DNA from: an uncultured Methanobrevibacter sp.
GTDB taxonomy: Archaea > Methanobacteriota > Methanobacteria > Methanobacteriales > Methanobacteriaceae
Length of the DNA stretch: 30,420 nucleotides
Assembly (NCBI RefSeq): GCF_900314695.1
Contig: NZ_OMWD01000026.1
Location: forward strand, 1 to 30,420
Direction of reading: 5' to 3'
Below are positions 9,453-17,935 of this stretch, one piece after another. The position numbers and the translations under genes are program-made. Below the pieces are notes generated by a model. It was not told where the DNA came from, ran no database searches, and was given only the letters and a program-made list of their open reading frames with translations. Positions within the stretch are counted from its first letter, which is position 1; every line of letters starts with the position of its first letter.

Positions 9453-12143
9453 TTTTATTAAATTAACAGCAGTTTGGATAGCTTCATCCATTTTATCTGC
9501 GTTTTTACCTGCACCTTGTGCTAAAGTTAAGCGACCACCGCCGCCACCACCTAAAACACCTGCGGCAGTTTTTATAATTTTATTGATTTTTATATCATTG
9601 TCAATTGCATTCTGGGAAGCTGCTCCAACAATTTTACCATCACCGTTTCCCATAATAACTACATCCGCCTTTCCATTATCGGTAAAGTCAGTAGCTATTT
9701 TTTGAAGTTCCTTAATGTCTGTTTCCATTTTCTCGGAAATTACCTTCAAGCCATTGATTTCAACAAAGTCATCAGCAAGAGAATTCATTTTAAGTGATGC
9801 GATTTCTGATTTCAAACGATCAATCTCATTTTTCTGTGATTTCCATTCACTGAAGAACCTGTCACAAGTTTTTGGCAATTGATTGTTTTCAACTTTGAAA
9901 ATAGCTGAACTTTCCCTTAGCAATTCATTATCATGTTGCATTGAATCGATTGCAGCAAGACCTGCTGAGAAATCAATCCTTTCAACACCATCCTGAACCC
10001 TTTCGGTTTTGTTGATTTTGATTGGTCCGACTACACCAGTTCTTAAGACATGTGTACCTGCACAGGCCTGTACATCAACGCCAGGAACTTTTACAACACG
10101 AATCATTTTGCCTGGAACGATACCCCCTTGGTAAAGTACGAATCCATACAATTCCTGAGCTTCATCACGGGTATGGAACTGGATGTCCAAGTCAATGTTG
10201 TCCATCACATATTCATTGGCAAGCTTTTCAATTTCATTCAGCTCTTCCTGTGTGATGCGCTTGTAGTGTGACAAGTCAATACGTGCTCTTGTTAATCCAT
10301 TTTGTGATCCTGCCTGCCAAACGTGCTGACCCAGTACTTTTCTTGCAGCTGCAATGACCAGGTGAGTTCCTGTGTGGTGGCGTGCAAGAGTTATTCTTCT
10401 TGTCCAGTCAAGTTTTCCTGTGACTTTTTTGCCAACAACATCATCAGAAATGTCTTCATCTACATGATGCAATACAACATTATCAATCTTTTCAGCATGC
10501 TTCATGTTAATGTCATTTCCATCGATGGAAACTAAACCTATGTCTGAAGGTTGACCCCCTCCTTCAGGGTAAAATACTGTTTTATCGAAGATTAAACATT
10601 TGTCTCCATCTTTTTCAACTACGCCCAAAATTTCCGCTTCAAATTCTTTTTGGTAGAAATCTTTATAGAACAACAAATCGGTTTCAGGGAAGTCTAGTTC
10701 AAATGTGGATTTTTTATTAGAAGTGTCCTTTTCGTGAGCTCCTGCAACTTGAGTAAAGAAGTTATCCGGAACATTGACTGTGAAATCCTTGCCCGCCATT
10801 TCAACAACAGTTTCAGGAGGTATTCCATGAGCATCATATAAATCTATTAACATTTCAAGAGGCATTTCAGATTTGCCTTCTTTTTTAAGTCTTTTGATTG
10901 ATCTTTTAACAATGCTTTTTCCTTTTTTGACTGTTGCGGCATAACGCTCTTCTTCCAAGGTAATGATATTCATGATATGTTCTTCTGAGTCACGAATTTC
11001 AGGGTAAAATTTAGATAGGAAATCCAGTTGAATGGCCATTACATCAGCCAATGATTCCTTCATGTTCAAATCCTTCATGAACCTGATTGTTCTTCTTAAC
11101 ACCAAACGTGCAAGGTAACCCTCTTTAACATTGGAAGGGATAATGCCATCAGCAATCATGAAAGCCAAACATCTGGTATGGTCTGCAATGATATAGATTG
11201 CTTCCATCGGTTCAGCTGCTTTTAAATAATCTTCCAAGGAAAGGTTTAAGCTGTCCGCCACTTGCTGCCTTAATTCCTTTAAATCACCTATATCTTCGAT
11301 ATCCATCATTCCTGCAATCTGGGCGTTTCTTCCCTGGATATCCTCATTGATTTCAACACCAGTCAATTCTTTCAATTTATCAACAACAGGTGCAAAACAT
11401 GCATCATAGGCAGTTGGAGTTCCCTGTGAAATCCATGCAATACGTTCGAGACCATAACCAGTATCAACAACCTTGATTGGAATTTCCTTTTTGTCCCCGT
11501 TTTCAAGGGTTTCATATTGGATGAAAACCAATGTTGCAAGTTCCACCCCTCTGCAGCAGACTTCGTAGCATGGCCCTTCGTTACCTCCGCCGCTCCACCA
11601 TGATTTGATGAATGTAATCTCTTCAGTGTTGATGCCAATGTGTTCAAAGAATTTATGACACAATTCGATTGTACGGTCTTCCCAGTAAATGAAATCATCT
11701 TCCTTGTTGATTACAGTATGGGTTCCCATTGTAAAGCAGGTCATGTGACGGCCTGTTCTTCCGACATTGTCAACATCATTAAGTCTGATTGAAGGTTGAG
11801 CCATTTCAATAGGATTTGCAGGTGGCTTAACAAGGCCTGAGGTAATCCATGGCTGGAAACAGAAGATTGATGCGCCAACTAAAAATACGTCATCTCTCCA
11901 TCTTTTTGCAAGTACTGGGTACCTGTGGACATGTGTATGTCCTTCGCTTTCTAAAAATTCTCTAAAAACTTTCTGGATTTCATATAAATTGTATGGCTTA
12001 TCAGTAGCAGGATTTGCAATAAACTCATACTCATCACATGGAGCATCTCCACAAGTATCCCTATCAACTTGGGAGTAAAACTCCTGTCCGCAAGTTTTAC
12101 ATGTTTGTTTTTTATAACCAAGTTCATCAAAAATTTCTACCAT
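9447..12143 (-). CDS. alaS: Alanyl-tRNA synthetase (archaeal type)
   Basis: This is a cytoplasmic enzyme that charges tRNA-Ala and edits mischarged Ser/Gly. The 898 residues match archaeal AlaRS length. An archaeal N-terminal extension carries a CxxC-like cluster (C15, C18, C31, C36). The class II catalytic core follows to about residue 460. The editing domain has HTGTH (590-594) and CAGTH (694-698), the zinc/editing ligands. A coiled region then precedes the C-terminal Gly-rich DHHA1-type segment with six consecutive glycines near residue 870. It is the last gene of the minus-strand informational block, about 240 bp after rpl12. The start ATG 12143 has no Shine-Dalgarno sequence and a TATA box about 30 bases upstream, so the mRNA is probably leaderless. 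All expected key residues are present. Confidence 0.98.
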   Translation of the reverse strand: MVEIFDELGYKKQTCKTCGQEFYSQVDRDTCGDAPCDEYEFIANPATDKPYNLYEIQKVFREFLESEGHTHVHRYPVLAKRWRDDVFLVGASIFCFQPWITSGLVKPPANPIEMAQPSIRLNDVDNVGRTGRHMTCFTMGTHTVINKEDDFIYWEDRTIELCHKFFEHIGINTEEITFIKSWWSGGGNEGPCYEVCCRGVELATLVFIQYETLENGDKKEIPIKVVDTGYGLERIAWISQGTPTAYDACFAPVVDKLKELTGVEINEDIQGRNAQIAGMMDIEDIGDLKELRQQVADSLNLSLEDYLKAAEPMEAIYIIADHTRCLAFMIADGIIPSNVKEGYLARLVLRRTIRFMKDLNMKESLADVMAIQLDFLSKFYPEIRDSEEHIMNIITLEEERYAATVKKGKSIVKRSIKRLKKEGKSEMPLEMLIDLYDAHGIPPETVVEMAGKDFTVNVPDNFFTQVAGAHEKDTSNKKSTFELDFPETDLLFYKDFYQKEFEAEILGVVEKDGDKCLIFDKTVFYPEGGGQPSDIGLVSIDGNDINMKHAEKIDNVVLHHVDEDISDDVVGKKVTGKLDWTRRITLARHHTGTHLVIAAARKVLGQHVWQAGSQNGLTRARIDLSHYKRITQEELNEIEKLANEYVMDNIDLDIQFHTRDEAQELYGFVLYQGGIVPGKMIRVVKVPGVDVQACAGTHVLRTGVVGPIKINKTERVQDGVERIDFSAGLAAIDSMQHDNELLRESSAIFKVENNQLPKTCDRFFSEWKSQKNEIDRLKSEIASLKMNSLADDFVEINGLKVISEKMETDIKELQKIATDFTDNGKADVVIMGNGDGKIVGAASQNAIDNDIKINKIIKTAAGVLGGGGGGRLTLAQGAGKNADKMDEAIQTAVNLIKG

Positions 12144-12169
12144 ATGAATCAGTTCTAATCATTTATTAG

Positions 12170-12177
12170 TATAAAAT
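12170..12177 (-). promoter_or_regulatory. TATA box of alaS (leaderless-type spacing)
   Basis: ATTTTATA on the minus strand is centred about 30 bases before ATG 12143. This predicts transcription starting within a few bases of the start codon. No purine-rich ribosome binding site is present before the ATG. Confidence 0.5.
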
Positions 12178-12335
12178 ATGTTTTTTGTTTAATAAATAAT
12201 TAATGAAAATCAATTAATGATTACTTAAAAGCTTTCCAAATTCCAGGATAAAAAACATTGAAAAACAGCAAATACACAATTAAAAAAATCAAGAGAAATA
12301 AACTTAAAAATCAGATAATTAGTAAAAATAGTCAA

Positions 12336-12366
12336 TTAACAAAAAAAAGAATAAAAAAAAGAAAGG
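12336..12366 (-). terminator. T-rich terminator after rpl12
   Basis: Immediately downstream of the rpl12 stop the minus strand carries two long T runs (T7-T8) separated by a few bases, without a convincing stem. This is the usual archaeal oligo-T termination signal. The rest of the 12144-12383 gap is AT-rich and holds only the alaS promoter. Confidence 0.5.
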
Positions 12367-12383
12367 TGATAGATTTAAAAAAT

Positions 12384-12692
12384 CTATCCGAAGAGAGCAC
12401 CTAATCCAGCTGCTGCTTCTTCTTCAGAAGCTTCTTCTTCTTCCTCTTCTTCTTCCTCTTCTTCTTCAGCTGCTTCAGCTGCTGCAGGAGCTGCAGCTGC
12501 AGGAGCTGCGGATGCAACAGCTGCGGTTTCGATAGCTTCTTCGATGTCAACATCTTCTAAAGCTGCGATTAATGCTTTAATTCTAGCATCATCAGCGTCG
12601 ATACCTGCTGCTTCAATAATACCTTTAACATTTTCTTCGTTAATATCTTTTTCTGCACTGTGCAAAATCATTGCCGCATATATATATTCCAT
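12384..12692 (-). CDS. rpl12: Ribosomal stalk protein P1 (archaeal L12)
   Basis: This is the acidic stalk protein that dimerises and binds the C-terminal spine of P0 to recruit translation GTPases. At 102 residues it is typical. The N-terminal helical dimerisation domain (MEYIYAAMILH..., residues 1-58) is followed by an Ala/Pro hinge, an uninterrupted run of 12 glutamates, and the conserved factor-binding tail EEEAAAGLGALFG. The minus-strand start ATG 12692 is preceded by GGTGAT three bases away, complementary to the 16S 3' end. It lies 62 bp after rplP0 and its tail is nearly identical to that of P0. Confidence 0.97.
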   Translation of the reverse strand: MEYIYAAMILHSAEKDINEENVKGIIEAAGIDADDARIKALIAALEDVDIEEAIETAAVASAAPAAAAPAAAEAAEEEEEEEEEEEEASEEEAAAGLGALFG

Positions 12693-12754
12693 GTTATCAC
12701 CATTAGTTTTTTAAAGTGTTAGTTATTAAATAATAAAAATTTTAATTAATTAAT

Positions 12755-13765
12755 TTAACCGAAGAGAGCTCCTAACCCAGCTGCTGCTTCTTCTTCACTA
12801 CTTTCTTCTTCTTCCTCTTCTTCCTCTTCTTCAACAACTTCCTCTTCTACTACTGGAGCAGCTGCTACAGCAACATTAGAAAGTTTATCTGCTAATTCAT
12901 CGTCAATTGCGCCTTCAGTATCAGCAATTGCAGAAGCAATAGCTAACATTCTAGCGTTAACAAGACCAAGAATTGGTTCTGAAGTTTTGGAAGTTAATAT
13001 AGCTCCTTCTACACCAACGCTGACAGCTCTGGTATGTGCGAGAGACAATATTGTGGAAATAGTTTTTGTAGTAGGTATAGCTGCATTAACAGACAAGTTG
13101 AATGCACCTGAAAATGCTTTTTGTACATCTGCTAATGTTTGTTCTTCGTCGATTGCAAGTACATCGGAAGTATAAACAGATCCTTCTTCGTATACTGCTT
13201 TTAAATCAATTCCTACTTCCATCGGATTAATATCCATTCTTGCCAAGGTAGCTGCTACTTGTTTAGATACTTCATCACCTGCTGCAACAACAACAGTTTC
13301 TTTTTGTACGCAGATTTTACCTTTATCAATTTTTGCAGGAATTCCAACTTGTTGTAATTCACCTAAGAATGGCCCTGGTTCAAATCCAGTGTCCCCTTCA
13401 GGTACAATAATATCATCAGGAGCAATAGTTCCTGGTTTTGCAGGAGCTGATGTTTTGCTGTCTTCTAATATTTTGAACAATTTGAAAGGGTTCATTTCGG
13501 TTGCAATAATTGCAACTTGACCATCCATATGTCCAGATAAATCAACAATGTTGTTTTTATCAGCATTACAATCTTCAAGAGCTAAATCAATGAGATTCTT
13601 TTTAGACATTCTGATAACAGCTTTTTCGTTGAGGGATTTCCTCATTTCTTGGAGCTGTTTTGCAGGAATGTTCATTAAATCCACAATACCAATAACATCG
13701 TATTGATTAATGATTTCTGAAAGCTCTTTAACTTCTTCCTTTTTCCATTCAGCAACATGAGCCAT
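12755..13765 (-). CDS. rplP0: Ribosomal protein P0 (archaeal L10)
   Basis: P0 anchors the P1 stalk to 23S rRNA in the 50S subunit. At 336 residues it is normal for archaea. The rRNA-binding L10 domain is N-terminal (about 1-105). An archaeal/eukaryotic insertion follows (about 110-180, with EPGPFLGELQQVG). Spine helices for P1 dimers come next, then a Val/Ala linker, a Glu-rich stretch and the tail EEEAAAGLGALFG. The ATG shares its first base with the last base of the rpl1 TAA stop (TAATG), and GGTGATC precedes it within the end of rpl1, so translation is probably coupled to rpl1. Confidence 0.98.
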   Translation of the reverse strand: MAHVAEWKKEEVKELSEIINQYDVIGIVDLMNIPAKQLQEMRKSLNEKAVIRMSKKNLIDLALEDCNADKNNIVDLSGHMDGQVAIIATEMNPFKLFKILEDSKTSAPAKPGTIAPDDIIVPEGDTGFEPGPFLGELQQVGIPAKIDKGKICVQKETVVVAAGDEVSKQVAATLARMDINPMEVGIDLKAVYEEGSVYTSDVLAIDEEQTLADVQKAFSGAFNLSVNAAIPTTKTISTILSLAHTRAVSVGVEGAILTSKTSEPILGLVNARMLAIASAIADTEGAIDDELADKLSNVAVAAAPVVEEEVVEEEEEEEEEESSEEEAAAGLGALFG

Positions 13766-14409
13766 TAGATCACCCTCACTACTGGTCCCATAGTTGTTTT
13801 TATAAACATGGACTTGATTTGACTTCTTCCTTTTTCTAAATTGCGGTCTAGGACTGTAAGAACAGTTTCAATGTTTTCAGCTATGTCTTCGTCTGACATG
13901 TCTTGGCTTCCAACAACAATTTGAACACTAGCTTGTTGTTTTACACCAACTTTAACAGTACTTTGTAATCTTTCTAAAAGAGGGTCAAGTTTGATACTTG
14001 CAGGCACTGGTTTTGGCATTTTTCCACGAGGACCAAGAACTGGACCTAAGAATCTACCAACGAGTGGCATCATATCAGCTTGAGCTACAAAGAAATCAAC
14101 AGAATTTGCTGCTTTTTTAGCGGATTTTCTGTCTTTTCCAAACTCTTCTAAATCACTTTTGTTGATTACAAGATCGAGACCAGCATTTTTAGCTTGAACA
14201 ATGAGTTCCCCATCAGCTATGACTCCGATTTTAACATCTTTGCCACGGCCGTTAGGAAGAGTAACTTCCTCATTAAACCTATTTTCTGGCTTTTTGACAT
14301 CTAAGTCACGGATATTAATAATAATATCTACGGACTCAGTGAAGTTTCTCGGCTTTGATTGTTCTTTAGCCTCCTTCACCGCGTTAACTACATCTTGTGT
14401 CATATTCAT
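13765..14409 (-). CDS. rpl1: 50S ribosomal protein L1
   Basis: L1 forms the mobile stalk at the E-site. The 214 residues are full length and carry the family signature GPVLGPRGKMPKPVP near residue 130. Start ATG 14409 has the Shine-Dalgarno sequence GGGGGATG five to six bases upstream. L1 is a known autoregulator of its operon in methanogens, by binding an rRNA-like site in its own mRNA; I did not find a clear copy of that site. The gene is separated from rpl11 by a 173-bp gap that probably holds a second promoter. Confidence 0.97.
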   Translation of the reverse strand: MNMTQDVVNAVKEAKEQSKPRNFTESVDIIINIRDLDVKKPENRFNEEVTLPNGRGKDVKIGVIADGELIVQAKNAGLDLVINKSDLEEFGKDRKSAKKAANSVDFFVAQADMMPLVGRFLGPVLGPRGKMPKPVPASIKLDPLLERLQSTVKVGVKQQASVQIVVGSQDMSDEDIAENIETVLTVLDRNLEKGRSQIKSMFIKTTMGPVVRVI

Positions 14410-14582
14410 CCCCCATGAACATTATTGTTCAATGGTTTACATTTGGTTTCATGAGAATCGATTACTAAGAAAAAAATTCTTAAACGATTGCATGAATTAA
14501 AAACAGTATATCAATTATAATCGCAATTATAACATCATATACACTGTATTTATTAACTTAATTAAATTTTAAAAAATGATAT
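14410..14582 (-). promoter_or_regulatory. rpl11-rpl1 intergenic leader with candidate promoter
   Basis: The gap is very AT-rich and on the minus strand contains several TATA-like stretches (around 14500-14550), so rpl1-rplP0-rpl12 may be transcribed separately from spt5-rpl11. Close to the rpl1 ribosome binding site, GAACA (14418-14422) can pair with TGTTC (14427-14431) across ATTA. No gene is seen. Confidence 0.4.
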
Positions 14583-15065
14583 CTATTCTGCTAAGATATC
14601 ATCATATTCTCCAGCATCTACAGCTTTTTGTGCTTCTCTTGGGTCTTTACCATCAACAGATAATCCCATACTTACACAGGTTCCCATAACTTCTTTAACA
14701 CCTGCTTTGTAATCATTTGCAAGTAATGAATCGAATTTCATTCTGGTAATTTTTAAAGCAGTTTCAATAGGTAAGTCATTTACAATGTCTAAACCTGGTT
14801 CGTGAGAAGCTTTTTCGATGCCTAATTCCTCCATGATAAGTGCAGTTGTTGGTGGAGTACCGATTTCAATTTCGAAATCTTTAGTATCTCTATCAATGGT
14901 AACTTTAACAGGCACTTTCATTCCTGCAAAGTCAGCGCTTTTTTTGTTGATTTCTTCAACAACTTGCATCATGTTAATACCGAAAGGTCCTAAAGCAGGT
15001 CCTAATGGTGGTCCTGGAGTAGCAGTTCCACCTTCGATAAGAACTTCGACTGTATCTTTAGCCAT
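14583..15065 (-). CDS. rpl11: 50S ribosomal protein L11
   Basis: L11 is part of the GTPase-associated centre with 23S rRNA helices 43/44 and the P0 base. At 160 residues it has archaeal length, and the N-terminal signature TPGPPLGPALGPFGINMMQV is intact (about residues 16-35). The start ATG 15065 overlaps the spt5 stop by one base (TGATG), with AGGAGG located inside the end of spt5 at a good distance, which indicates translational coupling. Confidence 0.98.
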   Translation of the reverse strand: MAKDTVEVLIEGGTATPGPPLGPALGPFGINMMQVVEEINKKSADFAGMKVPVKVTIDRDTKDFEIEIGTPPTTALIMEELGIEKASHEPGLDIVNDLPIETALKITRMKFDSLLANDYKAGVKEVMGTCVSMGLSVDGKDPREAQKAVDAGEYDDILAE

Positions 15066-15535
15066 CAGTCAGCCTCCTTTTGAATTATTCTAATTTGATC
15101 AGCTTTAACAGTAACCGGAATTGGTACTGCTGCTTCTATTAACTCAAGGACGACTTCTTCACGTGATTCATCAATACGAACCACTTTCGCCCTTTCACCT
15201 TTGAACGGTCCAGAAATAAGCTCAACAATACTTCCTTTCTGAATTGAGGAAATAATTGGCTCTGGTTTCAAGAATCTTTTTACTTCTTCGAAAGTAATAC
15301 CAACACTACCTTCTACAACCCCTCTTAAATGTTGTACTTTTAAGTCAGGATTTCTGAGATCTATTTTTGTTGATGATTCAACTAAAATATACCCTTTTAA
15401 AGATTCTGGAACAAGAATTGATGAAATGCCTATGCCATCAATAGTTCTGGCCTTACGAGCAAGCAACCTGGCAACATTCCTTTCTTGACCTGCAGAGGTT
15501 TTAAGAGCATATATGGAACTATTAGTATCTTCCAT
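15065..15535 (-). CDS. spt5: Transcription elongation factor Spt5 (NusG family)
   Basis: Archaeal Spt5 binds the RNA polymerase clamp together with Spt4 and raises processivity. The 156 residues contain the NGN domain (about 7-88) and a single KOW motif (SIVELISGPFKGERAKVVRI, about 102-121), the standard archaeal layout. AGGTGA lies eight bases before ATG 15535. The order secE-spt5-rpl11-rpl1 matches the secE-nusG-rplK-rplA cluster conserved across prokaryotes, but here a 256-bp non-coding gap separates secE from spt5. Confidence 0.96.
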   Translation of the reverse strand: MEDTNSSIYALKTSAGQERNVARLLARKARTIDGIGISSILVPESLKGYILVESSTKIDLRNPDLKVQHLRGVVEGSVGITFEEVKRFLKPEPIISSIQKGSIVELISGPFKGERAKVVRIDESREEVVLELIEAAVPIPVTVKADQIRIIQKEAD

Positions 15536-15598
15536 GAAAAATTCACCTATTTTTACTAGTTAATAAAATCATACATTAAGTTAAAAGTTATTTGAAGC

Positions 15599-15724
15599 CT
15601 GCAATATAATTGCAGATTCTTAGGTAATTCACAAAATTGTGAAAATTGACTAAGCTATCCCCCAGCTTCCCTAGGTTCTAATAATATCAATAGCTTATAG
15701 ATTTTACTTGACAGTGAAAATCTA
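15599..15724 (-). ncRNA. Candidate structured RNA or leader between secE and spt5
   Basis: The 256-bp gap 15536-15791 has no gene but four inverted repeats in 126 bp. They are CTGCAAT/ATTGCAG (15599-15615, 3-base loop), TTCACAA/TTGTGAA (15628-15643, 2-base loop), AAGCT/AGCTT (15652-15668, loop ATCCCCC) and TAGATTTT/AAAATCTA (15698-15724, 11-base loop). The density of perfect stems in an AT-rich gap suggests a structured leader of the spt5-ribosomal operon or an independent small RNA. The strand is assumed from the flanking genes. It matches no RNA family that I recognise. Confidence 0.4.
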
Positions 15725-15791
15725 AAACAAGATAAAATTATTACAAAATTTTATTATAATTGCCTTGGATTAAAAGAGATGATTAATAGGT

Positions 15792-15971
15792 TTATAATCC
15801 TATTAATGAACCGAGTAAAACTATTACAAAACCCATTACACCAATAATAACTACACCAATTGCAGAAACTTTAGCAAGTTCTCTATATTCTTGTGCATCA
15901 GGTTTTCTAGATACTTTTAATACTCTTTTACTGTCTTTAACAAATTTATCAAAACGTTCTTGTACATTCAT
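15792..15971 (-). CDS. secE: Preprotein translocase subunit SecE (Sec61 gamma)
   Basis: This is a small membrane subunit that clamps SecY in the Sec translocon. The reading frame encodes 59 residues starting MNVQERFDKFV. An amphipathic N-terminal helix is followed by the SecE-like stretch SRKPDAQEYRELAKVSAIG. One transmembrane helix (about residues 35-57) of Val, Ile, Gly and Leu completes it. This length is typical of single-span archaeal SecE. It lies in the conserved secE-spt5-rpl11 order. A weak GGGT precedes the ATG. Confidence 0.93.
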   Translation of the reverse strand: MNVQERFDKFVKDSKRVLKVSRKPDAQEYRELAKVSAIGVVIIGVMGFVIVLLGSLIGL

Positions 15972-15988
15972 TTTAAATACCCAAAATT

Positions 15989-16012
15989 AAAAAAACTATG
16001 AAGTCATAGTTT
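15989..16012 (-). terminator. Hairpin plus T-run between ftsZ and secE
   Basis: AAACTATGA (15993-16001) and TCATAGTTT (16004-16012) form a perfect 9-bp stem with a 2-base loop. On the minus strand seven T residues (15995-15989) follow into and past the stem. It lies about 90 bases after ftsZ and only about 20 bases before the secE start. It could end ftsZ transcripts or act in the secE leader. Confidence 0.5.
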
Positions 16013-16083
16013 AATGAATTATAATAAAATAATAGTAATAAAATAATTTATAATTTAAACATTAATAAATGTTTGCATTTTTC

Positions 16084-16091
16084 AAAAAAAA
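16084..16091 (-). terminator. T8 run after ftsZ
   Basis: Eight T residues on the minus strand start about 14 bases after the ftsZ stop. This is a plain oligo-T signal of the archaeal type, without a stem. Confidence 0.4.
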
Positions 16092-16104
16092 TAATAAGAT
16101 AGAA

Positions 16105-17241
16105 TTAGAAAATTCCATCAATAAAATCATCTAGTTGATCACTAGCTGCATCTGATTCTGAAACATCATTAGTATATTCGATATCTGGCTCATTATCAGA
16201 GTCATAATCAGATTTAATGCCTGAAACAACCACAGTGGTCCTAACAGTATTTTGAAGACTTTCATCAATTTGAGTACCCCAAATAATGTTAGCTTCAGGA
16301 TCCAATTTATCAGCAACAACTTGGACAATTTTTTCAGCTTCATGTAAAGTTAAGTCAGAACTACCTGATATGTTAACTAATGCACCAGTAGCGTTTGAAA
16401 TATCAATATCAAGTAATGGGCTACTTAATGCTTCATGTACAGATTCCAATGCTCTGTCGCCAGAATCAGATTCACCCATACCAATCATAGCCATTCCAGA
16501 GCCACTCATGATACTTCTAATATCTGCAAAGTCTAAACTTACAAGACCTCTTTTAGTGATTAATTCAGTAATTCCTTTAACTGCTCTTCCTAAAATTTCA
16601 TCAGAAACCATGAAAGCTTTATTTAAAGGTAAGTTTGGTGCAACTTCTAATAATTTATCATTAGGGATAATAATAACGGTGTCTGCAGATTCTTGAAGTT
16701 TTTCTAAACCTTGTTCCGCATTTTCCCTTCTTTTAATTCCTTCAGCAGAAAATGGTAATGTTGCAACAGCAACAGTCAATGCACCTAATTTTTTAGCTAA
16801 TTTTGAAATGATGGGAGCTGAACCAGTACCTGTTCCTCCACCAAGACCGCAGGTGACAAATACCATGTCTGCACCCACTAATTCTTCTCTGATTTCATCT
16901 TCGCTTTCTTCAGCACATTCTTCACCTACAGATGGTTCTCCACCTGCACCCAATCCTTTTGAAGTTTGTCTACCTAATAATATTTTTTTACTAGATTGGC
17001 TATAAAATAAATCTTGAGCATCAGTATTTACTGCAATTGTAGTTGCTCCTTCGATACCCATTTCATTTAATCTTGAAATAGTGTTGTTACCTGCTCCACC
17101 AGCACCAACAACGAAAATTTTAGTTTTAACACCATCCATTATACTAATAAGCTCATCATCAATATCTGAGGAGATTTTTTCGGGTGTTTTTTCTTCCATT
17201 CTTTGTTCAGATTCTTTTATTGCATCATCTATAAATTTCAC
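16105..17241 (-). CDS. ftsZ: Cell division GTPase FtsZ
   Basis: FtsZ is a tubulin-like GTPase that forms the division ring under the membrane. At 378 residues it is full length. The nucleotide-binding region begins with VVGAGGAGNN (44-53), the tubulin signature loop GGGTGTG is at 134-140, and the T7-loop segment SLDFADIRSIM follows near residue 240. The acidic C-terminal tail ends in DQLDDFIDGIF, a likely partner-binding peptide. The N-terminal extension of about 38 acidic/polar residues is usual for archaeal FtsZ. The start is GTG at 17241, supported by GTGGGG seven bases upstream; no nearby ATG fits as well. Confidence 0.98.
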   Translation of the reverse strand: MKFIDDAIKESEQRMEEKTPEKISSDIDDELISIMDGVKTKIFVVGAGGAGNNTISRLNEMGIEGATTIAVNTDAQDLFYSQSSKKILLGRQTSKGLGAGGEPSVGEECAEESEDEIREELVGADMVFVTCGLGGGTGTGSAPIISKLAKKLGALTVAVATLPFSAEGIKRRENAEQGLEKLQESADTVIIIPNDKLLEVAPNLPLNKAFMVSDEILGRAVKGITELITKRGLVSLDFADIRSIMSGSGMAMIGMGESDSGDRALESVHEALSSPLLDIDISNATGALVNISGSSDLTLHEAEKIVQVVADKLDPEANIIWGTQIDESLQNTVRTTVVVSGIKSDYDSDNEPDIEYTNDVSESDAASDQLDDFIDGIF

Positions 17242-17362
17242 AAATTAACCCCACATACTCTGCTATTAAAATAATTGTTAAATATTTCTATTGCAACTAA
17301 TATTTAAATGCAACTACTTTTAAGAAAATATGGAAAAAATATATTATTATAAAATATATTAA

Positions 17363-17935
17363 TTAATCCCTAGGCATTGCAATAATTTCATGGAATTCCA
17401 AGTCAAACAAGTTTTTAGCATTGGCAGGAGTTAAAATAACTGCACTATCAACACCATGACCTCTTCCACCAATTGCAATAATTTCTTCACCAACAGGAAT
17501 TAAACCTGCATCAGCAGCCATTATTGAAATTTCAGCCGCCACTTTAATACCATGGGAAAACATTCTAAAAGTATCTGCAACCACATCCAATGGAGAATAT
17601 CCACCATATTTATTAGTTACACCTCTTGCAGCCCCACTAAATGCATGTAATCCAAAGTAAGTTACAATTCCTTCATCTTCTAACTTTTTAATCATTTCAT
17701 CAGAAATATCAGATTCATTAGGACCGCTAAAACCACAATGATGAGTTACATTGATGATTTTAACCTGATCACCCACAGCATCTGCAAGCTTCAATGCAGA
17801 TTTTCCTGATGCAGAAGCAATAACAATATGTTTAATTTGATCAGATAATTCCAATCTATCTTTAACAGCCAAAATTAATTCATCAGTATAATCATTACCT
17901 TCCTTATCAAAATATGTTATAAACTTTCTTGACAT
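17363..17935 (-). CDS. Pyruvate-kinase C-terminal-like domain protein (COG1751-like)
   Basis: The 190-residue protein consists only of an alpha/beta domain resembling the C-terminal domain of pyruvate kinase (IVIASASGKSALKLADAV... and IIAIGGRGHGVDSAVILTPAN). The catalytic barrel of a real pyruvate kinase is absent, so it is not that enzyme. Stand-alone proteins of this type are widespread in archaea and have no established function. It has its own transcription unit, divergent from the CofE-like gene 79 bp away. The start ATG 17935 has only a weak ribosome binding site. Confidence 0.75.
   Translation of the reverse strand: MSRKFITYFDKEGNDYTDELILAVKDRLELSDQIKHIVIASASGKSALKLADAVGDQVKIINVTHHCGFSGPNESDISDEMIKKLEDEGIVTYFGLHAFSGAARGVTNKYGGYSPLDVVADTFRMFSHGIKVAAEISIMAADAGLIPVGEEIIAIGGRGHGVDSAVILTPANAKNLFDLEFHEIIAMPRD

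Noticed and set aside
11372..11698. A 108-codon open frame on the minus strand inside alaS
   Set aside because: It lies entirely in a different frame of a full-length, intact alaS and has no ribosome binding site or recognisable domain.
17363..17935. Pyruvate kinase
   Set aside because: Only the C-terminal alpha/beta domain is present; the catalytic barrel and its metal and phosphate ligands are missing.
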